DNA of 64,000 nt from Bdellovibrio sp047344985 (lineage in GTDB: Bacteria > Bdellovibrionota > Bdellovibrionia > Bdellovibrionales > Bdellovibrionaceae): contig NZ_CP178861.1 of NCBI RefSeq assembly GCF_047344985.1, positions 2,728,001 to 2,792,000 on the forward strand, written 5' to 3'. The position numbers were made by a program, and so were the translations under genes. Within the stretch, counting starts at the first letter, position 1. Every line of letters starts with the position of its first letter. Positions 51,990 to 61,076 of the stretch are shown one piece after another. The notes under the pieces are model-generated. The model did no database searches. It was not told the DNA's origin and saw only the letters and a program-made list of their open reading frames with translations.

Positions 51990-54900
51990 ATGAACTTTTT
52001 CGGTACGTGCCTGGTTTTCTTTTTACTGTTCATTTTGCCATCCTTTTCGGTGGCAGCTCCTAATGCTTTGACTTATCAAGGCCGTATTCTGAAAGCGGAC
52101 GGTTCGCCTCTTACCTACAACAATACAAGCTTTCTTTTTGAAATTACCAACCCCGCCGGCACTTGCGTTATTTATCGCGAACAGCGCGACGGTATCAACA
52201 TGCTTAATTCGGGTGGTGTCTTTGACATCCCCATTGGATCCGGCACAAAACTTTTTCCAACAGATCCTTTAGTCACACTTTTAGACTCTTTTAACAATTC
52301 CAAAATCCATGATTGTTACGGTGGTTCAACTTATGCTGCCTCTGCCGGAGACATTCGTCTTTTAAAAGTTCAGTTCCACGATGGCAGTGGTTGGAAGGTG
52401 ATTTCTCCCTCCAGTGAGATTCGCTCGGTCCCCTATTCTGCTTACGCTCTTTCGGCCCAAAAACTGGGAACGAAAACAGAGAATGACTTCTTCGTTAAAA
52501 CGGGAGTGCCAAGCTGTGCTGGAAATGAGTTTTTGACTTGGAATGGAGCCGCTCTTTCTTGTGCTCCGGTGACGGGTGCTAGTGGCGGGACTGTCACCAA
52601 TGTTACGTCTTCGAACTCTTATGTAACGATCGTGAATAACACTTCCACTCCTGTTGTGACTTTGAATGTTGGTACAGTTGCGGGAACTGTCGCTGCGGGT
52701 GATGACTCTCGTTTTACGAACGCTCGTGTTCCTACGGGTGCTGCAGGTGGAGATTTGTCTGGGACTTATCCGAATCCTTCCGTGGCAAAAATTCAAAGTG
52801 TCGCGGTTTCTAGTGCCGCACCAACTAATGGGAATTTTTTAAAGTTTGATGGCACTCAGTGGATTGGCGCTGCTATTGGTATGAGCGATGTTACGAATTT
52901 GAATTCTTCTTTGAGTAATTATCATACAGTGGCTGCGTTTAATTCTGCTGTTGGAAGTGCTAACTGTGCTGCTCATCAAACTCCTTATTGGAATTCGGTT
53001 TCTGGTTCTTTTCAATGTCAGTCGATCAATGTTTCTGTTGCTGGAGATGTGAGCGGAACCATTGGTGCTGTTTCCGTAAATAAAATCAAAGGTGTTGATG
53101 TTGATACAACCGGATTAACTTCTGGCCAGGTTTTAAAATATGACGGAACGAAGTGGGCTCCTGCCAACGATTCAAATGCGGGTGGGACTGTTACTAATAT
53201 CGCGACAGGTACCGGATTGAGTGGTGGTCCTATTACTACGACTGGAACTATTTCACTTGCTAATACCGCAGTGACAGCAGGAGCGTACGGCTCAACAACA
53301 CAAGTTGGCACTTTCACAGTCGATACTCAAGGACGTTTAACTGCGGCTTCGAATTCTGCAATTGCATTTCCTGTGACTTCTGTTGCAACTAAAACTGGTG
53401 CAGTGACACTTGATTATGGTGATATCAACAGTGCCGCTTCAAAATATCTCACTTACAAACCTAACAATGTAGCTTGTGCTGATGGACAAGTTTTAAAATG
53501 GATTGCTGCAAATTCTCGTTGGGAGTGCGCGAGCGATACAGATACCAACGCTGGCGGTACCGTCACGAATATCGCAACGGGTACTGGATTAAGTGGTGGA
53601 CCAATTACTTCTACCGGAACTATTTCTTTAGCAAACACGGCTGTAACTGCGGGATCTTATACTCGCGCAAATATCACTGTGGATGCGCAAGGTCGTTTAA
53701 CATCTGCGAGTAATGGTGCCGCTGTGAATTTAGCAACTGAAGTGACTGGCACTTTACCAATTGCAAATGGTGGCACAGGACAAACTACTGTCACAGCTGC
53801 TTTCAATGGTCTTTCACCAAGCACAACAAAAGGTGACTTAATTGTTCACGACGGTACGAATGATATTCGTTTGCCTGTCGGTACAAACGGACAGGTATTG
53901 TCTGCTAACTCAGCACAAGCTTCCGGTCTTCAGTGGATCACTCCAACGAACGGAACGGTAACGAATGTTACGGGAACAGCTCCCATTGTTGTGGCAACGG
54001 GATCAACAACTCCGGCGATTTCAATTAACGATGCAACAACTTCAGAAAAAGGCGCTGTGCAAGTCGGAGCTGGTATCGCAGTCACCTCCGGAACTATCAG
54101 TGCTGATCCAGCAAACTTCCCTTCTGCTGTGCCGGTTTCAAAGGGCGGTACGGGAGCAACTTCGCTTACCGCCAATAGACTTCTCGCTTCGAATGGCACC
54201 GGCTCTGCTGTGACAACATTTAACTGCGCCGTCGGTCAGATGGTTTCCTTCGATGCCACGGGGCTGATGATTTGCTCAACCTTCACAACAGGTTCCGTGT
54301 TTTTAAACGGTGGAAATTCTTTTGGTGCAGATGCGACGTTAGGAACCAACGATAACTACGCTTTAAATTTCGAAACTAACAATGCGATACGAATGACCGT
54401 CACTTCTAGCGGTTATGTCGGAATTGGAACCTCAAGCCCGGCGGCTCAGCTTCACGTATACAACGCAGCTTCAAATCCTCCCGGCACGACTGCAAAATTT
54501 CAACTGGCGCCCGCTCTTACTGCGGATATGCCTTCAAACCTTCATGGATCGTGGTCCACGATCATGCCGAGCACTTCGTATAATTTTACCGGCGCTTTAT
54601 ACGGAGCTGTGAACCGTATCGAAACCGCTGCCGGTCAAACGGGAACAATCAACGGTGCGCTGGGCTCCGTGAGTGATGTTTATCATAAATCCGCCAGCCC
54701 TATTTCTGCCGCTACAGGAGCTTCGGGAGCGATCTACAATCAATCCACAGGCACGATCTCTTCAGCTAAAGCCGGATCTTTCGGAGTTTCAAATACAGGC
54801 GGAGGAACAGTCACAACAGGATATGGCGTTTATATTGGCGCTGTTGAGGCGACAAATAAATATGGCCTCTATCAATCAGATGCAACCAATACGAATTATT

Positions 54901-55625
54901 TCGCAGGAAACGTAGGCATTGGAGCCGCAAGTCCCGTTCAGACTCTTCACATAGCTGGCGGTGGTGGCGAAGAAGGCTCCCCTGGAATTTTCATCCAAGA
55001 TCCAACGACGAACAATGCTTATGGTGGCAGCCTTTATTATGACGACCGCGGCGGTTTGAATGTTTTCAAAATGGGCGCTGTCAGTAATAATACTGAAACG
55101 GGATTCATCGCGATCGGTCGAGACAATGGTTATGTCGGTATTGGCACAGCGAATCCTTCCGCCGCCCTTCATGTCAATGGTACGGTGAGAGTCGTCGACG
55201 GCAATCAAGCTCAAGGCCGCGTGCTCGCATCGGATGCCAACGGAAATGCCGCTTGGAAACAAACTATCATACGCGGAAATATATCTGTCGTTGGAAACTC
55301 CTCGAATGGAACCAGTCGCGCTTCTTCGGGGGTCACAATCACTTTGCCACCAGGGCGCTGGCAAATCACGGGAATGGGAATTACAACGCCCACCTCATGT
55401 CGCGCTGACTTCGGCATTCGTAATGTGGCTGCGGATACCATCGTGAAATACACTCTTATGCCGGCGGCAACTGGGGACTATACAACAGCAACAGTGATCG
55501 GCTATGTCGATATCGCTTCCACGACGACTTATGATTTGTACATTATATCTAGAGGCGCGTGCACTTCTCAGATTCATAATGATAGCAACCTTTGGGAACT
55601 CACAGCCGTTGGTGTGGCTTACTAG
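51990..55625 (+). CDS. Phage-fibre-like surface adhesin (mosaic adhesive trimer type), copy 1
   Basis: 1211 residues. Signal peptide (1-22), then a globular N-domain starting 'APNALTYQGRILKADGSPL' (about 23-160). A long repetitive shaft (about 190-770) is built from units such as 'GGTVTNIATGTGLSGGPI', 'GTFTVDTQGRLTAASN' and 'GTLPIANGGTGQTT', as in phage side-tail fibres. Then come 'GYVGIGTSSPAAQLHV'-type connectors and a distinct C-terminal tip (about 1090-1211, 'GVTITLPPGRWQITGMG'). B. bacteriovorus carries a family of such trimeric fibres used to recognise prey; assignment is by motif and layout. A second copy follows directly, identical in most of the shaft but with another tip. No phage structural genes are near. 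Confidence 0.88.
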   Translation: MNFFGTCLVFFLLFILPSFSVAAPNALTYQGRILKADGSPLTYNNTSFLFEITNPAGTCVIYREQRDGINMLNSGGVFDIPIGSGTKLFPTDPLVTLLDSFNNSKIHDCYGGSTYAASAGDIRLLKVQFHDGSGWKVISPSSEIRSVPYSAYALSAQKLGTKTENDFFVKTGVPSCAGNEFLTWNGAALSCAPVTGASGGTVTNVTSSNSYVTIVNNTSTPVVTLNVGTVAGTVAAGDDSRFTNARVPTGAAGGDLSGTYPNPSVAKIQSVAVSSAAPTNGNFLKFDGTQWIGAAIGMSDVTNLNSSLSNYHTVAAFNSAVGSANCAAHQTPYWNSVSGSFQCQSINVSVAGDVSGTIGAVSVNKIKGVDVDTTGLTSGQVLKYDGTKWAPANDSNAGGTVTNIATGTGLSGGPITTTGTISLANTAVTAGAYGSTTQVGTFTVDTQGRLTAASNSAIAFPVTSVATKTGAVTLDYGDINSAASKYLTYKPNNVACADGQVLKWIAANSRWECASDTDTNAGGTVTNIATGTGLSGGPITSTGTISLANTAVTAGSYTRANITVDAQGRLTSASNGAAVNLATEVTGTLPIANGGTGQTTVTAAFNGLSPSTTKGDLIVHDGTNDIRLPVGTNGQVLSANSAQASGLQWITPTNGTVTNVTGTAPIVVATGSTTPAISINDATTSEKGAVQVGAGIAVTSGTISADPANFPSAVPVSKGGTGATSLTANRLLASNGTGSAVTTFNCAVGQMVSFDATGLMICSTFTTGSVFLNGGNSFGADATLGTNDNYALNFETNNAIRMTVTSSGYVGIGTSSPAAQLHVYNAASNPPGTTAKFQLAPALTADMPSNLHGSWSTIMPSTSYNFTGALYGAVNRIETAAGQTGTINGALGSVSDVYHKSASPISAATGASGAIYNQSTGTISSAKAGSFGVSNTGGGTVTTGYGVYIGAVEATNKYGLYQSDATNTNYFAGNVGIGAASPVQTLHIAGGGGEEGSPGIFIQDPTTNNAYGGSLYYDDRGGLNVFKMGAVSNNTETGFIAIGRDNGYVGIGTANPSAALHVNGTVRVVDGNQAQGRVLASDANGNAAWKQTIIRGNISVVGNSSNGTSRASSGVTITLPPGRWQITGMGITTPTSCRADFGIRNVAADTIVKYTLMPAATGDYTTATVIGYVDIASTTTYDLYIISRGACTSQIHNDSNLWELTAVGVAY

Positions 55626-55659
55626 TTCTTTGTCTTTTTTTGAGACAATCCAACAGTTC

Positions 55660-55686
55660 TATTTCTCACAATAGAGAAATATTTTT
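55660..55686 (+). terminator. AT-rich hairpin between the two fibre genes
   Basis: TATTTCTC/GAGAAATA, an 8-bp perfect stem with a 6-base loop, followed by TTTTT. It lies 35 bases after the first fibre gene stop. The low GC content makes it a weak intrinsic terminator. Confidence 0.55.
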
Positions 55687-55717
55687 CACTGAACCTTAAC
55701 GGCGCCCCAGGGAACAT

Positions 55718-55727
55718 CCGATAAGTT
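55718..55727 (+). promoter_or_regulatory. CCGATAAGTT motif at the second fibre gene
   Basis: The same 10-mer as at the first fibre gene, here 6 bases before the ATG and preceded by no recognisable -35. The gene starts without a ribosome site. Confidence 0.3.
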
Positions 55728-55733
55728 CACTAT

Positions 55734-58700
55734 ATGAGCTTCTTGAAGTTTGGAACGTGTCTGGTTTTAGCATTATTAGTTTCTTGGTGCGCACATGCGG
55801 CACCTAATGCTTTAACATATCAAGGTCGCATTCTCAAAGCCGACGGTTCCCCTCTTGAATTCAACAACACAAGTTTCTTATTTGAAATCACAAGCCCCAA
55901 TGGCAATTGCGTGATCTACCGCGAACAGCGCGACGGTGTGAATATGGTCAACTCCAAAGGGGTCTTTGATGTGCCCATTGGATCAGGCACAAAGTTGTTT
56001 CCGACAGATCCTTTGTTCACTCTGTTAGATTCATTTAACAATTCAAAAACTCACGACTGTTATGGCGGAGCGACTTACGCGGCTGCTACTGGCGATATTC
56101 GTCTTTTAAAAGTTCAGTTCCACGATGGCAGTGGTTGGAAAGTGATTTCACCTTCGAATGAAATCCGCACAGTGCCCTACTCTGCTTACGCTTTGTCGGC
56201 AGAAAAACTAGGAACGAAAACAGAGAATGACTTCGTTCTAAAAACCGGAGTTCCAACTTGCTCAACAAATGAGTTTTTAAGATGGAATGGTTCCGCGATG
56301 GTTTGTGCTCCGGTTACCGGTGCAAGCGGCGGTACAGTGACGAGCGTGACTTCGACAAATGGCTATGTCACGGTCACCAATAACACCTCGACTCCGGCCC
56401 TGACTTTGAATGTGGGCACGGCGGCGGGAACTGTTGCTGCGGGTGATGATTCCCGTTTTACAAATTCGCGCACACCGACGGGACCTGCCGGTGGAGATTT
56501 GTCTGGAACTTATCCAAATCCTTCCGTAGCGAAACTTCAAGGAGTGGCGGTTTCTAATGCAGCTCCAACTTCAGGTCACTTCTTAAAATTTGACGGCTCT
56601 CAATGGGGAAGCTCTGCAATCACAACAAGTGATATTACAAATCTAAATGCGACGTTGAGTAATTATCATACGGTAGCCGCCTTTAATACGGCTGTTGTAA
56701 ATGCGAACTGTGCGGCCCACCAAACTCCGTACTGGAATTCTGTCTCTAGTTCTTTTCAATGTCAGTCGATCAATGTTTCTGTTGCGGGTGACGTGAGCGG
56801 AACGATTGGTGCTGTTACCGTTAATAAGATTAAAGGTGTAGACGTTGATACAACCGGATTAGCTACTGGCCAAGTTTTAAAATACGATGGAACGAAGTGG
56901 GCTCCGGCTAACGATTCAAATGCGGGTGGGACTGTCACAAACATTGCGACTGGTACTGGTCTAAGTGGCGGACCTATCACATCTACAGGAACTATTTCTT
57001 TAGCTAACACGGCAGTGACTCCTGGTTCTTATGGTTCAACTACACAAGTAGGTACTTTTACCGTTGATGCTCAAGGACGTTTAACTGCGGCTTCAAATTC
57101 AGCCATCGCATTTCCTGTGACTTCGGTTGCAACTAAGACTGGTGCAGTGACTTTGGATTATGGCGATATTAACAATGCGGCCTCTAAATATTTAACTTAT
57201 AAACCCAACAACGTGGCATGTGCTGATGGCCAAGTCATTAAATGGATCGCCGCCAACTCCCGTTGGGAATGTGCAAACGATGTCGATACAAATGCTGGTG
57301 GAACTGTTACAAACGTAACAAGTGCTAATAGTTATTTGTCTGTAGCAACAGGAAACACAACTCCCGTTCTAACTTTGAATGTAGGCACAGTTGCCAACAC
57401 TGTCGCTGCTGGTAATGACCCGCGTTTTACAGATGCTCGCACACCAACAGGCGCTGCGGGTGGAGACCTTACTGGAACTTATCCAAATCCAACATTAGTA
57501 GCAACGGCTGTCACTGCAGGTTCCTATGGTTCAACTACGCAAGTTGGAACATTCACTGTAGATAGCAAAGGTCGCTTAACAGCAGCCTCAAATGCAGCCA
57601 TCGCGTTCCCCGTAACTTCAGTCGCAACAAAAACTGGTGCTGTGACTCTTGATTATGGTGATATCAACAGCGCTGCTTCAAAATATCTCACTTACAAACC
57701 TAACAATGTAGCTTGTACTGATGGACAGGTTTTAAAATGGATTGCTGCCAACTCTCGTTGGGAGTGTGCGAGCGATACAGACACCAACGCTGGTGGCACT
57801 GTCACGAATATCGCGACAGGTACAGGGCTTAGTGGTGGACCGATTACTTCTACTGGAACTATTTCTTTAGCAAACACAGCTGTGACTGCAGGTTCTTACA
57901 CAAGAGCTAATATCACAGTGGATGCTCAAGGTCGTTTAACCGCTGCGAGTAATGGTGCTGCCGTAAACTTAGCAACCGAAGTCACGGGCACTTTACCGAT
58001 TGCAAATGGCGGTACGGGACAGACGACAGCGACGGCGGCTTTCAATGGTCTTTCTCCAAGTACAACTAAAGGTGATTTGATTGTTCATGATGGTACGAAT
58101 GATATTCGTTTGCCGGTCGGAACCAACGGACAAGTTCTATCAGCCAACTCGGCACAAGCTTCGGGCCTTCAATGGATCACTCCAACAAATGGAACTGTGA
58201 CTAATGTTACGGGGACTGCGCCGATTGTGGTTGCGACAGGTTCAACGACTCCCGCAATTTCAATTAATGACGCTACTACATCAGCAAAAGGGGCTGTGCA
58301 AGTTGGCGCTGGTATCGCGGTGTCTTCCGGAACTATCAGCGCAGATCCTGCGAACTTTCCTTCTGCTGTTCCTGTGAGTAAAGGTGGCACAGGAGCGACC
58401 TCCTTCACAGCGAATAGATTGATCGTTTCAAACGGCAGCGGAAACACGCTTTCGACTTTCAACTGCAGCATAGGTCAAATCGTCACCTTTGATGCTTCTG
58501 GAGTCATGGGTTGTACCAACTATTCATCTTCAGGAGTTTTCGCTAACGGTGGAAATAGCTTTGCTGCTGATGCCACTCTAGGTACCAACGACACCTATGC
58601 TTTGAACTTTGAAACAAACAACGCCACAAGAATGACAATCACATCCGGCGGTAACGTCGGGATTGCAACAACATCTCCAAGCACAACTTTAGAAGTGGTC

Positions 58701-59450
58701 GATACAACCGGCAACACAAGTCGCGGGATCACGTCGACAACATACGCCACATCAAATCCCGGTGGACTTGTACAAACTCGCGGAGCCCGAGGCACCGCAA
58801 GTGCTCCGACGGCATTGAACAATCTGGATACTTTCTCTTGGTTTGCGATGACCGGTTATGACGGAACTGCATTTTCTGTTCAGGCTCAACCCACTGGAGT
58901 CAGTGGTGCCGCCACAGAAAACTGGTCGTCAACAGGTCATGGTTCTGCCTTGCGTTTTACAACGACAACCAATGGAGCAGTGAACGGCGCAGAAAGAATG
59001 CGCATTGATCACAACGGAAACGTTGGTATAAATACCGTGGCTCCGACAGCAAAGTTGGAAGTTGCTGGCGATGCCAAAGTCACGGGTAATTTATTTGGTG
59101 CTGTTAAAGACACTTCAGGTAATGCGCTCAAAGCCTGTGCCGGAAGATCTGGTACAACCTGGACTTACTATTCCATCAATGCCGCAAGCACAGGATCTTG
59201 TGGTGCTTACATCGACATCAACACAGCAGCATGTGGATTCACAACTGTGTTTAAATATTTCCCAAGTCTCGGGGGAAGTGGCGGTCATTGGGTCACGACA
59301 GGAGGAAACTCCGTTTACAATCCGACGGCAACGGGCTTTCGTATTTACATCAATTTGAATGGCTCTTACGACGCAACGACTTGCAACGCTTCAACCCTTC
59401 CCCACAACTCTTTGGTATTTTATGTCGACTGGCTCGCCGTCGGAATGTAG
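55734..59450 (+). CDS. Phage-fibre-like surface adhesin (mosaic adhesive trimer type), copy 2
   Basis: 1238 residues. Signal peptide (1-22) and N-domain 'APNALTYQGRILKADGSPL' as in copy 1. The shaft contains an extra module: the segment from 'VTSVATKTGAVTLDYGDIN' through 'YLTYKPNNVAC' to 'WIAANSRWECA' occurs twice (DNA about 57118-57285 and 57609-57780), against once in copy 1. The shaft then runs nearly identical to copy 1 through 'GTLPIANGGTGQTT' to 'GTISADPANFPSAVPVSKGGTGATS'. The tip (about 1110-1238) is unrelated to that of copy 1, with cysteines in 'LKACAGRSGT', 'GSCGAYI' and 'AACGFT', ending 'VFYVDWLAVGM'. Shared shafts and different tips suggest different prey ligands. Confidence 0.88.
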   Translation: MSFLKFGTCLVLALLVSWCAHAAPNALTYQGRILKADGSPLEFNNTSFLFEITSPNGNCVIYREQRDGVNMVNSKGVFDVPIGSGTKLFPTDPLFTLLDSFNNSKTHDCYGGATYAAATGDIRLLKVQFHDGSGWKVISPSNEIRTVPYSAYALSAEKLGTKTENDFVLKTGVPTCSTNEFLRWNGSAMVCAPVTGASGGTVTSVTSTNGYVTVTNNTSTPALTLNVGTAAGTVAAGDDSRFTNSRTPTGPAGGDLSGTYPNPSVAKLQGVAVSNAAPTSGHFLKFDGSQWGSSAITTSDITNLNATLSNYHTVAAFNTAVVNANCAAHQTPYWNSVSSSFQCQSINVSVAGDVSGTIGAVTVNKIKGVDVDTTGLATGQVLKYDGTKWAPANDSNAGGTVTNIATGTGLSGGPITSTGTISLANTAVTPGSYGSTTQVGTFTVDAQGRLTAASNSAIAFPVTSVATKTGAVTLDYGDINNAASKYLTYKPNNVACADGQVIKWIAANSRWECANDVDTNAGGTVTNVTSANSYLSVATGNTTPVLTLNVGTVANTVAAGNDPRFTDARTPTGAAGGDLTGTYPNPTLVATAVTAGSYGSTTQVGTFTVDSKGRLTAASNAAIAFPVTSVATKTGAVTLDYGDINSAASKYLTYKPNNVACTDGQVLKWIAANSRWECASDTDTNAGGTVTNIATGTGLSGGPITSTGTISLANTAVTAGSYTRANITVDAQGRLTAASNGAAVNLATEVTGTLPIANGGTGQTTATAAFNGLSPSTTKGDLIVHDGTNDIRLPVGTNGQVLSANSAQASGLQWITPTNGTVTNVTGTAPIVVATGSTTPAISINDATTSAKGAVQVGAGIAVSSGTISADPANFPSAVPVSKGGTGATSFTANRLIVSNGSGNTLSTFNCSIGQIVTFDASGVMGCTNYSSSGVFANGGNSFAADATLGTNDTYALNFETNNATRMTITSGGNVGIATTSPSTTLEVVDTTGNTSRGITSTTYATSNPGGLVQTRGARGTASAPTALNNLDTFSWFAMTGYDGTAFSVQAQPTGVSGAATENWSSTGHGSALRFTTTTNGAVNGAERMRIDHNGNVGINTVAPTAKLEVAGDAKVTGNLFGAVKDTSGNALKACAGRSGTTWTYYSINAASTGSCGAYIDINTAACGFTTVFKYFPSLGGSGGHWVTTGGNSVYNPTATGFRIYINLNGSYDATTCNASTLPHNSLVFYVDWLAVGM

Positions 59451-59771
59451 TCAGTCCTCAGAGGATTCAGAGTCTGATTGGGAATTCTGCGACAGCTCTT
59501 CTAAAGCCATCTCCGCACGGGTTTTATAACCCTTTTTCGTATTGCAGTCTTTGCAAGAGGGAACGCAGTTGTTCTTGTTGGATTTCCCGCCACGAGCTAT
59601 CGGAATTAAGTGATCCATTGTGAGATCGGCAGGCTTGAAGCGATTCCCGCAATGATAACAAAGGCCCTTCCCTAGCTCCTGCTTCCACCATTGGCTCATA
59701 CGCAATTCACGGGCTTTCGCCTTTTCGCGTTTTTGGTGTTCTGGGGATGCGGGAGAAAAGAAATAGTCCAT
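59451..59771 (-). CDS. HNH endonuclease
   Basis: 106 residues from the ATG at 59771; the longer frame from 59807 adds an uninformative 'MRLHWTWFITLS'. The HNH core is complete: 'CYHCGNRFKPADLTMDHLIPIARGGKSNKNNCVPSCKDCNTKKG', with two CxxC zinc pairs, the catalytic DH and Asn/His-type residues. The N-terminal 35 residues are basic. Free-standing HNH proteins of this type are often small nucleases of unknown role. It is convergent with and adjacent to the second fibre gene. Confidence 0.88.
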   Translation of the reverse strand: MDYFFSPASPEHQKREKAKARELRMSQWWKQELGKGLCYHCGNRFKPADLTMDHLIPIARGGKSNKNNCVPSCKDCNTKKGYKTRAEMALEELSQNSQSDSESSED

Positions 59772-59865
59772 GGAGAGGGTTATAAACCAAGTCCAGTGCA
59801 ACCGCAAGGCGGTTGAACATCCTCCGCATCCGCGGGAACTAGACTAAAGATAAGGGGTTTGGGGG

Positions 59866-59893
59866 TAAATATTCGGAACTCTTTTACCGATAA
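59866..59893 (+). promoter_or_regulatory. Candidate sigma28-type promoter upstream of the cNMP-binding gene
   Basis: TAAATATT (59866-59873), 12-base spacer, ACCGATAA (59886-59893), against the flagellar sigma28 consensus TAAAGTTT-N11-GCCGATAA. It lies 33 bases before the ATG. The match is partial. Confidence 0.35.
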
Positions 59894-59926
59894 AAGCTTG
59901 GAGATGACTGTAAGGAGTTAGAGCCT

Positions 59927-61072
59927 ATGTCTGTAAAAACGTTCAAAAAAGGCGAAGTGATCTATAAAGATGGCGACAAAATCACGTCGGTTTATCTGAT
60001 CCAATCTGGTGGTGCGAATCAGTGTTTGATTCGCGGTAAAAAAACCATCGACCTTTTTCAATTGGGTTCTTCTCATATTTTGGGTGACCAAATTATTTTA
60101 GGCCAAGGCACACACCCCACAGCCGCTATCGCAACAACGGAAACCAAAGTTTTGGAAATTCCTGTTGAAGCTTTGAAGCAGCAGTATGAAGGTGCCCCGC
60201 AAATGCTCAAAGTCATCATCAAATCTTTGGCAGATCGTTTGCGTTTGGCGGTGAATGATGTTCGTTCCAGCAAACTAGAAAAAGACTCCTCCCCTTGCCC
60301 TGAAGATCAAGTGGCAAAAGCTTTTGGATCTGTTTTCCATACAGCGAATCATAAAGGCGATCGCTCTCAACCGGGCCGCGTGATTGTCGATTGGAATATG
60401 ATGAAGCAGTACTCCCAACGTGTGATGGGGGAATCTCCAAAGCGTGTGGAGCAAGTGATCAATGTTCTTGTGAAGTTGAAGCTCGCTCTTTATGAAATGG
60501 GTAAGGCTCCTGACAATCCAGAGGGACCCGACGAAATTCAAAAAGTTCATTTCTTGGATTTGGGTTTGCTAGAAAGCTTCTTTGAATTCTATCAGTATTA
60601 CTACTTTAAAGGTGGTCGTTCAGAACTTCTGAAAGTCGATGAGCTTTGCCAACAAATGCTCGACGGTCTTTTAAAACTTTGCGAGAACGAACAGCCAGAC
60701 CGCTTTGGTATCGTCAGTGTAGACTTTGCGAAATTCGGCGAATACTGCAAAAACGAAATCGGTATTAACTTAAATAACGATCACTTCAACCGTCTTGAAG
60801 GCAAAGGCGTCTTCATGAAAAGAAAAAATGGCGGTTCTGGAGTGCTTTTACAATTTGAAGTGAAAGAGTTCCGCTCTATTTTCCAAAGCTGGAAGATGCT
60901 GCGTGAAATTGAAAAGTGGAACGAAAAAGGTTTCGTCGACATGGACGAAAAAGAAGTCGTTAAAAAGAAAGTCACGTCGGGTGGACCTGCCTGCCCTGCT
61001 TGCAGCGTTGAGTTGCAGGCCGGAGCTAAATTCTGCCACGAATGTGGTCATAAGATTGTAGCGGCGGCGTAA
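59927..61072 (+). CDS. Cyclic-nucleotide-binding-domain protein with C-terminal zinc ribbon
   Basis: 381 residues; AAGGAG ribosome site. Residues 1-115 are a Crp-type cNMP-binding domain ('FKKGEVIYKDGDKITSVYLIQSG', 'LGDQIILG', 'IPVEALKQQY'). The middle 200 residues are helical and unassigned; no helix-turn-helix is obvious. The C-terminus has a CPAC...CHEC zinc ribbon ('CPACSVELQAGAKFCHECG'). The typical arginine of cAMP-binding loops is not clear, so the ligand is uncertain. It is 4 bases upstream of a PilZ gene and probably co-transcribed. Confidence 0.88.
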   Translation: MSVKTFKKGEVIYKDGDKITSVYLIQSGGANQCLIRGKKTIDLFQLGSSHILGDQIILGQGTHPTAAIATTETKVLEIPVEALKQQYEGAPQMLKVIIKSLADRLRLAVNDVRSSKLEKDSSPCPEDQVAKAFGSVFHTANHKGDRSQPGRVIVDWNMMKQYSQRVMGESPKRVEQVINVLVKLKLALYEMGKAPDNPEGPDEIQKVHFLDLGLLESFFEFYQYYYFKGGRSELLKVDELCQQMLDGLLKLCENEQPDRFGIVSVDFAKFGEYCKNEIGINLNNDHFNRLEGKGVFMKRKNGGSGVLLQFEVKEFRSIFQSWKMLREIEKWNEKGFVDMDEKEVVKKKVTSGGPACPACSVELQAGAKFCHECGHKIVAAA

Positions 61073-61076
61073 AACT

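Noticed and set aside
53018..54199. Long antisense frames inside the fibre genes (also 56762-57010 and 58169-58471)
   Set aside because: They are repeat-generated, Pro/Val-rich mirror frames recurring wherever the shaft repeats occur.
51990..59450. Prophage, suggested by tail-fibre-like shafts
   Set aside because: No capsid, terminase, portal, integrase or lysis gene is near, and both fibre proteins begin with Sec signal peptides, which phage fibres do not have.
59927..61072. Classical Crp/Fnr transcription factor
   Set aside because: The cNMP domain is present but no helix-turn-helix can be recognised after it; the C-terminus is a zinc ribbon.
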